IMG/VR virus record: IMGVR_UViG_3300031576_000044
Span: 1 to 61,019 of that record
Direction: 5' to 3' (one strand)
DNA length: 61,019 nt
From: a virus
The notes below the pieces were generated by a model. It was not told where the DNA came from. It ran no database searches and saw only the letters and a program-made list of their open reading frames with translations. The position numbers were made by a program, and so were the translations under genes. Shown one piece after another: positions 22,597-32,800 of the stretch. Position 1 is the first letter of the stretch. Each line of letters begins with the position of its first letter.

Positions 22597-25500
22597 GTGC
22601 CCGCTGAGCTGAGGCACGTCTGGCGCATCGAGGTCGACCCCGCAATCCGGGACCAGGGCCGGTTCAACCGGGCCGTCTCTGGTGGGTACGACGCGATCGG
22701 GCGTGTCGAGGGCAAGGCCCGCTCCGCGTTCGCCTCGATCGGGAACGTGGCCAAGGCAGCTGCAGGGCTCGCCGGCATCGGATCGATCGGGCTCGCCCTC
22801 GCCAAGGCTGCCAGGGACGCAACCGCCTTCGACGCCCAGTTCACGAACGTCGTCACGCTCTTCGGAGACGCCAAGTCCGCGGCCGCGCAGTTCGGCGAGC
22901 CGCTCGAGAGCGTCCGCGACCGGTTGAAGGACATGTCGGGGGCGCTTGGCTCCGCCACGGACCTCACGCGCTCCCTCTACCAGACGATCTCCTCCGGCAT
23001 CCCGGCGGCCAAGGCCTTCGATGTGGTCACCGCCGGCGCCGAGCTCGCCGCGGCCGGCATGGCGGATGCCGAGCTGTCCACGAGTCTGCTCACCACGGTG
23101 CTCAACGCCTTCCCGGGCGTCGCCGGCGGCGCCGCGGGTGCGGCGGACCTGCTCTTCAACACCGTGAAGCTCGGCAAGGTCGAGGTTGCGGACCTGGCCC
23201 AGGGCTTCGGGAACATCCTGCCGGCGGCGCAGCTCGTCGGCGTGCGCCTCGAGGAAGCGGCCGCCGGCGTCGCGGCGCTGTCGCTGACCCAGCCGGCCGC
23301 GATCGCCATGACGAACCTGCAGAACGCGTTCACCTCCATCGCTAAGGAGGCGGACGACTTCAAGAAGGCCGGGATCGACATCATCCAGATCCTCAGGGAG
23401 GACGGTCTCGCCGGGGCTCTCAAGGTCCTGCGCGAGCGGTTCGGTGATGACCCGCTGAGCCTGCGCAACATCATCAAGGACCAGCAGGCGATCGCGGGCA
23501 TCGTCCCGCTCATCACCACCCAGTACAGGGCCTTCACGGACGCGCTGGAAAGCAACAAGAGCGCCGCCGGCGCTGCACACCAGGCCTACCTGCTCCAGGC
23601 CCAGAGCCTCTCCGGGCTCTGGAAGGAGCTGAAGGAGCGGGTCAACGTCGCTTTCGTCGATTTCGGCGAGGTCCTCCTGCGAGAGGTCGCTCCAGGAATC
23701 CAGAGCCTCACCGAGAGCCTGCGGACCGGCATCGAGTCCGGCCAGGTACGCGACTTCGCCCAGGCGCTCGTCGACGCCGCGCGCGCCGCGGGCGAGTCCT
23801 TCGGGCAGATCAGCGCCGTGGTGGACGACTTCACCCAGACCATCCGGATGGTTGGGGACGACGCCTCGATCACTTTCGGCGAGGTGGTCGTCGGCGCCAT
23901 CCAGTCGGCGGGCGCCACGTTCAACTGGCTCTCGGTGCGGGCCCAGCAGGCGTTCAACCTCATACTCGCGGCCGCGACCGCGACCGGCAGCGCCATATAC
24001 CAGGCCATCACCTTCTGGTTCCAGAAGGCCGTCGACGTCGTGGCCACGTTGACGGGCGGATTGCTCGAGCGGACCGGCCGCGTGTTCGACCAGTTCGGCG
24101 AGCGCTTCGGCGTCGATCTGCTCACGGATCTGGGAGCCGGCCTCCAGCAGGCAGCTCAGCAGGCCGAGCAGAGCATTCGCGGCGTCGCTGAGGCGATCCG
24201 CGGCCCCGGGCAGGACCTCGCCGACATCGCGGAAGCGGCTAACGAGAAGATCGTGCTCCTCGAGGGGCGGCTCGTCAACCTGGCGGACGCCGCGGGCCCC
24301 GCCGGCATCGCGATCAAGGCAGCCGCGGTACAAATCGAGGTGAGCGCCAGTGCGGCCGGTGAGACCGGTGAGCGTCTGAAGGTTCTCGGCGACGAGCTGA
24401 AGCGCCTGAGGGAGCAGGGCAAGGCCGGGACGCCCCAGTACAAGGCGGTCGCCGACGCGATCGAGGAGATCGGCCGTGAGAGCCGGCGTTCCGCGCCTGG
24501 CGTCGGCGCCCTCGGCAAGGAGATCGCCCAGATCCGCGACGAGCTGCTCAAGGCCGCCGGGTTCATCTCCACCGCCGACCTCAACACCAAGCTCGCAGGA
24601 TTCTCCAGCGCTTTTGCGACCCTAAAGGCACAGGGTGGCGCCACCGGGCCCGTCATCCTCAAGCTCTCGAACAACCTCGTCGAGTTCATCAAGGACGCGA
24701 AGGCCGGAGGCATTGCGGTGGACCGCTTCCTCACGCCGTCGCTCCGCCGGCTTCTCGCTGTGGGCAGGGAGCTGACCGAGCAAGAACAGATCGGATCGTG
24801 GCTCGACCAGAAAGCGGGTGAGGCTCAGGCTCGGGTGGATTTGCAAAACGAGCAGATGCACGCCATCGGGAAGGAGATGGACGAGGCGGATGAGCGCGAC
24901 CGCGAGCGCGCCAGGCGCGCGCGCAACGAGCGAATCCAGCTCTTCGAGGATGAGATGCACCGTCGAGCGCAGCTCCTCGACGCGGGGATCGACTACGCCG
25001 GCTCAAGAATCCGCGAACTGGGCGATGCCATCACATCGGGCCAAGGGATCGGGTCCGCGATCGGCGGTGCGTTCGAGGGTCTGTTGGGCGGCGCGCAGGC
25101 AGCGCAGGCGGCGCGTGGACCGGGAGCGTCATTCCTTGACGGGCTGAAGGACGTCGCCAAGAGCGAGGAGTTCCAGAAGGCCGGCCTGGAAATGCTCGCG
25201 CAGGTCGGCGCCGGTCTGCAGGCCGCGCAAGGCGCGCTGAAACAGACCCTCGGCGGCGTGATGGTCGGCGCCTCCACATTCATCCAAAACTACAAGGAGA
25301 CCGGAGATTGGAAGCAGGCCGGCTTTGCCGCCATCGGTGCGGTCGGAGAGGGCATCGCCAAGGGGGCGTACGGCGTCAAGGCGGCGATCGGCGGGGCGAT
25401 GTCGGGAGCTGCCAAGGGCTTCGTGGTCGCCGGCCCGGTGGGTGCCGTCGCGGGAGCGATCATCGGCGGAATCGCCGGGGCATTCAACAAAAAGCCTGCC

Positions 25501-27153
25501 TGGCTGAAGGTGAGCGAGGAAGTCCAGAGGAACCTCGGGGTCTCGCTCTCCGAAGGGGCCGCAAAGGCCATCATCGAGCTGAAGCAGGTGGTCGGGCCGC
25601 AGACGCGCGCGGTCCGCGAGACCCTCGGGCTCGACATCATCCTCCAAGAGGCGACGGTCGGCGCCGACAACATCGACAAGTTCTCCAACGAGTTCCTGAA
25701 GCTCGGACGGATGGCCCAGCAGGGCGGCCGCCTCGGCGAGGAGGCCCTCAAGCACTTCGGGGCCAGCTTCGGTCTCCTGGTGGGCAAGATGCGAGAGGCC
25801 GGGCTCTCCGGGTCCAAGGCCTTCGGGGACATCGTGGCGGCCGCCAAGGTGAACGGAGCGCGGCTCCCGGAGGTGACCGAGTTCCTGAAGGGCGCGGTCA
25901 CCGAGGCCGCGGCCGGGCTCAACATCCTGTTTCAGAACGCCGGACGCGGTGGCGCCGAGGCCTTCGAGCGGCTGGGCACCATCAGCGCCGACGTGTTCGC
26001 CGCCATGAAGACCCTCCCGGGCGGGGCGCGCGAGGCGATCGAAGCCCTCGGCCCTGGGCTCGACCGCATCGTCGCCAAGTCGAAGGAGCTCGGGCTCGCC
26101 CTCCCGGAGGGGATCGCGGGCATCCTCGGTGAGCGGGCCTTCCTGGAGAAGAACGCCGACCTGTTCGCCACCGTCGAGGGCCTGACCCGCGTCACCAAGG
26201 GCCTGGGCGAGGCCGGCTTCTTCACCGCCCAGGGCTTCCAGGCCGTCAACAAGTCGGCCGTCGACACGTTCAACCAGCTGGTGAGCGCCGGCCGCAGCCA
26301 GGAGATGGCGCTCACCGATCTGCAGCCGGTCCTGCAGGAGATCGTCAATGAGCATGTGCGCAACGGCAAGGCCATCGACGCCGGCACCCAGAGCCTGATC
26401 CAGCAGGCGAGCGAGATGGGGATCATCTCGCTCAAGGGCACCGACCTGGCCTCGACCTTCGAGCGGGTCGGGGACCGGATCATCGGTGCCATCGGGGCCG
26501 CACTCGGTAAGAGCGGCGCCGTGTCGAAGTTCATGAGCGAGTCCGCCAACGAGGCCGCCATGGCGGGCCAGAAGATCGGCTCCTCGTTTTCCACGGCTGC
26601 TGGCGTCGCGACCCAGTCGTTCCGGGCCGCCAAAAACCTCATCAGCGACGCCGCGGCCGCAGCCGAGGGGTCGGTCGTGCGCATCCAGGGCGCCTTCGAG
26701 CGCGCGCGCTTCTGGGGAGAGGACATCCGCCAGCGCCTGGCCGAGCGTGAGGCTGCAGGCGTCGCCGCCGCGGCCGCCCCGGCTCTGCCGCCAGCGGGGA
26801 CCCCCGTGCCGGCCCCGGGGGTCGGCGCCGGTCACTGGGAGACGCTCCCCGCCGGCAGCCGCAACGAGCGCGGCGGTGTCCGCCGCCAGCCTGAGCGCCG
26901 GTGGGTCCCCGGGTTCGCAACCGGCATCGACTTCGTGCCCTACGACATGCACGCCGTCATCCACAAGGGCGAGCGCGTCGTGCCGGCCAAGCAGAACCGC
27001 GCCGGGAGCTTCGGCGGCGAGCCCATGCAGCTGATCGTCCAGATCGTGGCAGAGACCGGCGAGGTCCTCCGGGAGATCGTCGTCGACACCGTCAACCGCG
27101 AGAGCCGGCGGCGCCGCATCACCATCCCCAAGCTCGCGGTGGTGGCGAGGTAG
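22597..27153 (+). CDS. Tape measure protein, 1518 aa
   Basis: The longest gene, directly after the tail chaperones. It has an N-terminal PhageMin-type region (SAFASIGNVAKAAAGLAG, FDAQFTNVVTLFGDAK, LYQTISSGIPAAKAFDV), long helices, and a Gly/Ala-rich hydrophobic stretch near 930-965 (GAMSGAAKGFVVAGPVGAVAGAIIGGI). The C-terminus ends GFATGIDFVPYDMHAVIHKGERVVP, typical of tape measures. By the usual 0.15 nm per residue the tail would be about 225 nm, so the virion should be a long-tailed siphovirus. Confidence 0.9.
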   Translation: MPAELRHVWRIEVDPAIRDQGRFNRAVSGGYDAIGRVEGKARSAFASIGNVAKAAAGLAGIGSIGLALAKAARDATAFDAQFTNVVTLFGDAKSAAAQFGEPLESVRDRLKDMSGALGSATDLTRSLYQTISSGIPAAKAFDVVTAGAELAAAGMADAELSTSLLTTVLNAFPGVAGGAAGAADLLFNTVKLGKVEVADLAQGFGNILPAAQLVGVRLEEAAAGVAALSLTQPAAIAMTNLQNAFTSIAKEADDFKKAGIDIIQILREDGLAGALKVLRERFGDDPLSLRNIIKDQQAIAGIVPLITTQYRAFTDALESNKSAAGAAHQAYLLQAQSLSGLWKELKERVNVAFVDFGEVLLREVAPGIQSLTESLRTGIESGQVRDFAQALVDAARAAGESFGQISAVVDDFTQTIRMVGDDASITFGEVVVGAIQSAGATFNWLSVRAQQAFNLILAAATATGSAIYQAITFWFQKAVDVVATLTGGLLERTGRVFDQFGERFGVDLLTDLGAGLQQAAQQAEQSIRGVAEAIRGPGQDLADIAEAANEKIVLLEGRLVNLADAAGPAGIAIKAAAVQIEVSASAAGETGERLKVLGDELKRLREQGKAGTPQYKAVADAIEEIGRESRRSAPGVGALGKEIAQIRDELLKAAGFISTADLNTKLAGFSSAFATLKAQGGATGPVILKLSNNLVEFIKDAKAGGIAVDRFLTPSLRRLLAVGRELTEQEQIGSWLDQKAGEAQARVDLQNEQMHAIGKEMDEADERDRERARRARNERIQLFEDEMHRRAQLLDAGIDYAGSRIRELGDAITSGQGIGSAIGGAFEGLLGGAQAAQAARGPGASFLDGLKDVAKSEEFQKAGLEMLAQVGAGLQAAQGALKQTLGGVMVGASTFIQNYKETGDWKQAGFAAIGAVGEGIAKGAYGVKAAIGGAMSGAAKGFVVAGPVGAVAGAIIGGIAGAFNKKPAWLKVSEEVQRNLGVSLSEGAAKAIIELKQVVGPQTRAVRETLGLDIILQEATVGADNIDKFSNEFLKLGRMAQQGGRLGEEALKHFGASFGLLVGKMREAGLSGSKAFGDIVAAAKVNGARLPEVTEFLKGAVTEAAAGLNILFQNAGRGGAEAFERLGTISADVFAAMKTLPGGAREAIEALGPGLDRIVAKSKELGLALPEGIAGILGERAFLEKNADLFATVEGLTRVTKGLGEAGFFTAQGFQAVNKSAVDTFNQLVSAGRSQEMALTDLQPVLQEIVNEHVRNGKAIDAGTQSLIQQASEMGIISLKGTDLASTFERVGDRIIGAIGAALGKSGAVSKFMSESANEAAMAGQKIGSSFSTAAGVATQSFRAAKNLISDAAAAAEGSVVRIQGAFERARFWGEDIRQRLAEREAAGVAAAAAPALPPAGTPVPAPGVGAGHWETLPAGSRNERGGVRRQPERRWVPGFATGIDFVPYDMHAVIHKGERVVPAKQNRAGSFGGEPMQLIVQIVAETGEVLREIVVDTVNRESRRRRITIPKLAVVAR

Positions 27154-27158
27154 CGGTC

Positions 27159-28754
27159 ATGGGCTTCCTCGACGTCGAGACAGCGGCTGGCGGCTCGAGC
27201 GACTTCTGCTCGATCCCGGCCACGGATGCCATCACCTTCCTCGCGCTCAACCTGCTCAACAACGGGTTCGCCAAGTCGGTCCTGCTCCCCGCGCTGACCA
27301 ACGTCTTCCCCAACCCCACCTCAGAGCTGCCGTGGGCGCCGGCGACGAACATCCGGGAGGGGCCGCGGCACCGCGCCTGGATCACCGAGGGCTGCTTCGC
27401 CTTCGGCGACAGCACTCTGTCGCCCGGTCGCGGCATCGAGATGACCACCGCCACCGGCGGAAACTACAACTTTCGGGTCACCGACAGCGGCGGGACCGCC
27501 AACGTGGATATCCGCAGCACCACCCCCACCACGTTTATCAAGTCGGGCGGTTACGGCGTCGCCGCGCAGCTCCAGAGCAAGCTCAACGCCGACACGACGC
27601 TCGCCGGCACCTACACCGTCACCTTCAGCGGCCGCAAGGACAGCTCGCCGACCTTCAAGTTCACGATCTCGTGCGCCGAGACCTTCTCGCTCGTTGCGCT
27701 TCGAGCGACCGACGTCAACAGTGGCTTTCCCTCGATCGGCTTCACGACGGACCGCTCGGCCGCCTCGAGCTACGTGGGCGACGAGATCGCCATCCACACC
27801 GAGGAGGCCCTGGTCATCGACATGGGGCCCACCGGCTGGCAGATCAACAACGCCACGCTCACCGACAAGTGGAGCTGGATCTACCTGGTGGACTGCAACT
27901 TCAGCGGGCCCGACGAGACCGACAGCTATGGCGGGAACAAGCTCAACCTGTACCTCGGGAGCACGCTGAGCGCCGTCGACAACAAGGCCGATGCGAACTT
28001 CAACCTGCACCGGACCATGTTCCGCCTGGGCCGCACCACCGTGCTCTCGCCCGCGACCCTCGCGAGCCTCGGCAACTGGGAGGGCACCGACACCGGCCTC
28101 TACGTGATGCGCTCAGGGGGCGCGGCCGCGGGCGCTTTCCCCAGCCGCCTCTACGCCGCCAACATCCAGCGCTGGCGGGCCGCGAACAACACGGGGGCCA
28201 ACGCCGAGGCCCCTAACCACCGCTACGTGCGGCTGAAGATCGTCGACCGGAAGAACCCCCAGGGGCAGGTGAAGGTCGGCAAGATCTACATCGGCCCCGG
28301 GTTCAGCTTCCTGCGCAATTGGATCTGGCGCTCGCTCTTCAGCCCCGTCGATCGCTCAGAGCGCTCCCAGGGCGTCGATGGCGGCGAGAACCGGCGCTTC
28401 CGGGAGCCAGGCCGTCTCGCCGAAGGCACCTGGGGCGATCGCAACCCGCTGACCGAGGTCGAGGCGATGCTGCTCGACTCTCTCGTCCTGCGCTCGCGCC
28501 GGGTCGAGCGCGACTCGAGCGGGAACCTGATCGCCACGCCGGGCCTCGACTCCGTCCTTTCGAACCCCAGGGTCATCACCGGGCGTTCGGCGCCCATGGC
28601 GGTCATGGACCCGAACTTCCGCCCCACGCTTGCCGACAGCTCGTTCAAGTACGCGGGCCAGATGCTCTACGGCACCGGCACGTTCAGCGACCTGGCGCCG
28701 CTGATGACCAACGGCTGGCAGGGTCGCTTCCGGCTCGACTCGGAGGTCCTGTAG
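27159..28754 (+). CDS. Tail tip/distal tail-like protein, 531 aa
   Basis: ATG 27159 (MGFLDVETAAGGSSDFC) lies 5 bases after the tape measure. Beta-rich with many Asn, Thr and Gly; the central part (SGGYGVAAQLQSKLNADTT) looks like an inserted carbohydrate-binding-like or Ig-like fold. The final 130 residues (SPVDRSERSQGVDGGENRRF onward) resemble a conserved tail C-terminus. Order suggests the distal tail protein ring. No catalytic motif seen. Confidence 0.5.
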   Translation: MGFLDVETAAGGSSDFCSIPATDAITFLALNLLNNGFAKSVLLPALTNVFPNPTSELPWAPATNIREGPRHRAWITEGCFAFGDSTLSPGRGIEMTTATGGNYNFRVTDSGGTANVDIRSTTPTTFIKSGGYGVAAQLQSKLNADTTLAGTYTVTFSGRKDSSPTFKFTISCAETFSLVALRATDVNSGFPSIGFTTDRSAASSYVGDEIAIHTEEALVIDMGPTGWQINNATLTDKWSWIYLVDCNFSGPDETDSYGGNKLNLYLGSTLSAVDNKADANFNLHRTMFRLGRTTVLSPATLASLGNWEGTDTGLYVMRSGGAAAGAFPSRLYAANIQRWRAANNTGANAEAPNHRYVRLKIVDRKNPQGQVKVGKIYIGPGFSFLRNWIWRSLFSPVDRSERSQGVDGGENRRFREPGRLAEGTWGDRNPLTEVEAMLLDSLVLRSRRVERDSSGNLIATPGLDSVLSNPRVITGRSAPMAVMDPNFRPTLADSSFKYAGQMLYGTGTFSDLAPLMTNGWQGRFRLDSEVL

Positions 28755-31472
28755 ATGGCGATCGGAACCCCGAGCATCGCCTCGCCGGTGGACGGCTCCG
28801 CCGCCCTGAACTGGCACGAGCCGATCTGCCTGCGCCTCAGCGCCTTCGTGGACACGGCGCCGCCCTCGACCTCGACCGAGCGGCAGAACTGCATCACCGA
28901 CCTCGACGGCAACTGGACCAACTCGGTGAAGTTCACGAACGGAACCGAGTTCATGGACGACCAGGCGTCCGCAACCGCGATCGGCAAGGCGAACCGCCAC
29001 GGGTTCTCGGGGCTCAACTTCACCGCGTCACCAACGCTGATCCTTTCCAACCTGCTGCTCACGCTCGACTACCTGGCGGAGTGGACGACCCCGCCCAACT
29101 ACGCCGGCAACGTCTACTGCAAGGGGCTGCTCAGCTACAAGCAGCGCACGGTTCAGGTCTGCAAGTTCCCGACGCCCACCACGCAGTGGACGAACACGCA
29201 CACGTCGACGGTGACCTACCGCAAGAAGGTCTCGATCCTGGCGACCGTACGCGACATCCTCGGGAAGCGCAACGTCACGATCGGCGACGTCGAGGGCATC
29301 GCCGCCGACCTGCACGTCGTCGTGGCGGTGGCCGGCGCGCGGCACAACTGCACCAACTTCCACGCCGGCCCGCTCTCGCTCGAGGCCGTCTACTACAGCT
29401 CGAACCCGCTCACCCAGGTCGCCGTCCAGTGGCAGTTCGCGACCGACACCGGGTTCAGCAGCATCGTGTACGACACAGGCGTCGTGGACACGGTCGAGGA
29501 CTACCTGTGGCTACCCGCGGATGCCCTGCCCCCGGGCTCTACGCTCTACGCGCGAGTGAAGCAGAAGGCCAGCGACAGCACCTTCTCCTCGTTCTCTGCG
29601 ACCCGCACGTTCACGACGCTCAGCACCGCTGCGGTCGGCGTGCTCCAGCAGGGCGCGAGCACGGTCCTCGTCGCCGACTTCGAGTTGCGAATGTTCATCG
29701 ACGGATGTCGGTGGACCGCCGGAGGCCTCAACTCCAACATGTGGTACCTCGACCTGCCTCGGTCTGGGCTCCCCTCACCCGCCTTCCGCGTCCTCGACAT
29801 CCTCGAGGAGGGCATCGCCAAGGGCTACACGGAGCGGGCGGCGGACACCGACTTCGTCGGGAATGGCGAGTTCGCCTACCCCGTCGGCGTCAACGAACGG
29901 CTCTGGGTCCGCACTTCGGATGCTCGTCCGCCAGGCGGCTGCAGCGACCACGGCATCCAGGTCCTCGTCGGCTTCGGGCTCGCGAGCAAGGGGCTCCTCG
30001 CCGGGCCCGGCGACACCTACGAATACCGCGGGCTCATCAAGAACCAGCCGGCGATCCAGGATTCGATCGACGACCTGGTGAGCGGCCATGGCGCGATCGC
30101 CACCAGCGGCCTCGAGCTGGACAACGCGGACGGGTTCTTCAACGCCTTCCTCGCCAACGTTTCGCCCGACTACGGCTGGATCGCGCACCAGTGCCGGGTG
30201 CAGCTCAGCGTAGTCGGATCCCACAGCCTCGGCGTGACCAAGTGGGCGGACCGGCACGTGCTCTGGGACGGGCTCTGCGAGTGGGAGCGCGCCGTGGTCG
30301 ACGGGACGACCGTACGGCTCGCCCTCGCGTCGCGCAAGGCAGAGACCGAGGCGCGCCTGGGGGTGACCCGGTTCACGAAGGATGAGTACCCGAACCTGCG
30401 GGACGCCGACGTCGGCCTGACCATCCCGGAGATGTATGGCGGCTTCGACCAGGTGCGCGTCCCGGCCTACGTCGTCGACTACACCGGCCGCATCCTCCGC
30501 CCGGTCGTCAAGGCGACCACGGTGGTGCACTTGTGGGCCGCCGGCGGGTCCGTCGACATGGGGACCAGCGGCACGAAGTGGAGCTTCGACTCCACCACGG
30601 GGCACATCAACATCCTCACGGCGGGCAACACCGACTTCGACAACAACAAAGACGGCGACTTCCGCTGCGAGATCTCGGTCGGCGACCGTCTGACCAACAG
30701 CCAGAGCGGCAACCTGGCGCAGTGCATCCTGCAGCGCGGCGGCGTGCCGGCCTCGCGCATCGTCTCGGCGAGCTTCGACAAGTACACGAGCGTCGCCCAG
30801 CTCTACCTCAGCGAGGAGACCGTGGTGGGGGACCTGCTCCGCCAGCTCGCGGCCGTCGATGGCTTCCACGTGGTGCAGCGCGCGGATCAGATGATCGAAG
30901 CTGTCCCCGACGTCCCGGACGGCCCTGAAGCGCGCACGGTGATCATCCTCTCCAAGGACGTGATCTCGCCGCCTCGGTTCTCGATCTCGACCGACCACAT
31001 GTGCGCGGTCGGCTCGCTGCGGTTCAAGGACCAAAAGCACAACGCCCACAAGAACGTCGAGGACGGCATGAACAGCGGGGCCTACCCCTCGGACCTGCTG
31101 CCGACCGCGACGCGTGCCGCCACCCTCTACCAGATCCGGCGCGAGATCGCCGAGGACTCGGCGGCTGACGTCAAAGTCGACATCGGCGAAGAGGTACCCG
31201 TGGTCGCCCGCTACTTCGCCGACGCCGATCGGCCGCGGCTGCACCTCGAGGTCGACACGAGCCTGCGCCACGCGCTGGCGATCGCCGGCAACACGGCGCT
31301 CGTGAGCCTGGACGAGGCGCTGCTCCCGCCGACGCCGGTCTGGTGGCCTGCCGGCATCCCGCGGCGCTTCGAGTGGGAGCTGTGCAAGGTGCTGAGCCGG
31401 ACCCGTGGCCGGGACGGGGTGACGCTATCGCTGCGTTGGCTGAAGACGCTTCCGAAGACCATCCAACCGTGA
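28755..31472 (+). CDS. Tail hub / baseplate protein with fibronectin-like segment, 905 aa
   Basis: Starts directly after the previous stop. Residues 1-220 have repeated beta segments, and 220-300 (VQWQFATDTGFSSIVYDTG, LPPGSTLYARVKQK) look like a fibronectin type III or Ig-like domain. The remainder (GLELDNADGFFNAFLANV, FNAFLA, TSLRHALAIAGNTALVSLDEA) resembles tail hub proteins of long-tailed phages. It also contains the acidic Asn/Asp loop DFDNNKDGDF near 630. Probably forms the tip that carries the fibres. Confidence 0.55.
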   Translation: MAIGTPSIASPVDGSAALNWHEPICLRLSAFVDTAPPSTSTERQNCITDLDGNWTNSVKFTNGTEFMDDQASATAIGKANRHGFSGLNFTASPTLILSNLLLTLDYLAEWTTPPNYAGNVYCKGLLSYKQRTVQVCKFPTPTTQWTNTHTSTVTYRKKVSILATVRDILGKRNVTIGDVEGIAADLHVVVAVAGARHNCTNFHAGPLSLEAVYYSSNPLTQVAVQWQFATDTGFSSIVYDTGVVDTVEDYLWLPADALPPGSTLYARVKQKASDSTFSSFSATRTFTTLSTAAVGVLQQGASTVLVADFELRMFIDGCRWTAGGLNSNMWYLDLPRSGLPSPAFRVLDILEEGIAKGYTERAADTDFVGNGEFAYPVGVNERLWVRTSDARPPGGCSDHGIQVLVGFGLASKGLLAGPGDTYEYRGLIKNQPAIQDSIDDLVSGHGAIATSGLELDNADGFFNAFLANVSPDYGWIAHQCRVQLSVVGSHSLGVTKWADRHVLWDGLCEWERAVVDGTTVRLALASRKAETEARLGVTRFTKDEYPNLRDADVGLTIPEMYGGFDQVRVPAYVVDYTGRILRPVVKATTVVHLWAAGGSVDMGTSGTKWSFDSTTGHINILTAGNTDFDNNKDGDFRCEISVGDRLTNSQSGNLAQCILQRGGVPASRIVSASFDKYTSVAQLYLSEETVVGDLLRQLAAVDGFHVVQRADQMIEAVPDVPDGPEARTVIILSKDVISPPRFSISTDHMCAVGSLRFKDQKHNAHKNVEDGMNSGAYPSDLLPTATRAATLYQIRREIAEDSAADVKVDIGEEVPVVARYFADADRPRLHLEVDTSLRHALAIAGNTALVSLDEALLPPTPVWWPAGIPRRFEWELCKVLSRTRGRDGVTLSLRWLKTLPKTIQP

Positions 31473-31483
31473 GGACCTCCGCC

Positions 31484-32800
31484 ATGATGACGATCGCCGC
31501 CTTGGTCTCGAGCGTCGCACTGAGCGCGACCCTCACCCACGGTCCGCAGGTCGGTGCGCTTGGCCCCACTTCGGTGCGGATCTGGGCCCGGGCCTGCACG
31601 CTCTCCGCAAACGGCACGTGTAGCGAGGCCCCCACGGCGGTGCTAGTGCGCTACCGCCAGGCTGGCACCTCCGGGGCATGGTCCATCGCCGGTCCCGTGA
31701 GCGCGATCTGGAGCAGCGACTGGACGGCCAGGATCGACGTGACTGGCCTGCTCCCGAGCACGAGCTACGACTACGAAGTGGACGTGGACGGCACGATCCA
31801 GGCGGCGGACATGTTCCGGGCGCTCCCGGCTCCTGGGGCCAGCTTCGCGCGCCTCGTTGTCGGTGGGGACCAGTTTACCGGGCTGGACGGTCCGAACGAC
31901 AACGCGCCGCCGTGGACCAGCTACGACCACGCGCTCGCGCTCGACCCGGATGCGTATTTCTTCATTGGCGACTGGAGCTACCCGAGTGGGACGAGTCTGA
32001 GCAAGTACCGCCTCGCCTACCGGACCACGGCGGCAGAGACGCGGATGAGGGCGTTCCTGCGGCGCGTGCCGACGGTCGCCATGTTGGACGACCATGAGAT
32101 CCGCAACGACTGGGACAGGGGCACGGCCCCGCCCTATCCGACCGCCCTGCGGGCCTGGAACGAGTACCCGGGCAGCCTGCGGCCGGCGCCCTACCGCGCC
32201 GGGGTGCTGTACTACACGCTGCGGGTCGGCCCGGCCGAGGTGTTCGTGGCCGACTGCCGTACTCACCGCTCCCTGAACAGCGCGCCGGACGACGCAAACA
32301 AGACGATGTTGGGTGCGCAGCAGGAGGCTGATGTCGCGCAGTGGCTCTCCCTGTCGCCAGCGCCGCTCCGGATCTTGGCGCTGCCCGTTCCAATGTTCGA
32401 CTACCAGTGCGTCCCAGGGGTCAACTGTGCCTGCATCCTATACGCCTCCTGCATCGACCGCTGGACCAACTTCAAGGCCGCTCGCCAGCGCCTACTCGAC
32501 GCCATCGACGCAGCGGGCAGCACCCCGGTGCTGATCGCATCCGCCGATCTGCACGCGCCGCATGTCGCGCTCTGGACGCTGGCGAGCGGTCGCACCGTCG
32601 AGGAGTGGAGCGGGGCGCCGATCGCCGCGTTCTCTGTCACCACCCCGCTCGTCGGGCCGCAGACCGTGTGGAGCGCATCTGGGGCGGGAGCCGCCTGGAC
32701 GCTGCTCGACGTATCGGTGCAGCTCGGGCAGGTAAGCGTCGCGGCCTCGATCCGCGACAAGCTCGGCGCCATTCGCCACCAGGGGGTGATCACGTGGTGA
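31484..32800 (+). CDS. PhoD-like phosphatase/phosphodiesterase, 438 aa
   Basis: ATG 31484 has GAGG 9 bases upstream. An N-terminal hydrophobic stretch (MTIAALVSSVALSATL) could be a signal peptide or part of the first strand. A PhoD-type N-terminal Ig-like domain follows (VGALGPTSVRIWAR, LLPSTSYDYEVDVDG). The metallophosphatase has VGGDQ (about 129), FIGDWSYP (about 160), the diagnostic LDDHEIRNDW (201-210) and SADLHAPH (352-359), matching the metal-binding order of PhoD. Known PhoD enzymes cleave phosphodiesters such as cell-wall teichoic acids. Here it sits among tail genes, so a virion surface depolymerase is possible but inferred. Confidence 0.8.
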   Translation: MMTIAALVSSVALSATLTHGPQVGALGPTSVRIWARACTLSANGTCSEAPTAVLVRYRQAGTSGAWSIAGPVSAIWSSDWTARIDVTGLLPSTSYDYEVDVDGTIQAADMFRALPAPGASFARLVVGGDQFTGLDGPNDNAPPWTSYDHALALDPDAYFFIGDWSYPSGTSLSKYRLAYRTTAAETRMRAFLRRVPTVAMLDDHEIRNDWDRGTAPPYPTALRAWNEYPGSLRPAPYRAGVLYYTLRVGPAEVFVADCRTHRSLNSAPDDANKTMLGAQQEADVAQWLSLSPAPLRILALPVPMFDYQCVPGVNCACILYASCIDRWTNFKAARQRLLDAIDAAGSTPVLIASADLHAPHVALWTLASGRTVEEWSGAPIAAFSVTTPLVGPQTVWSASGAGAAWTLLDVSVQLGQVSVAASIRDKLGAIRHQGVITW

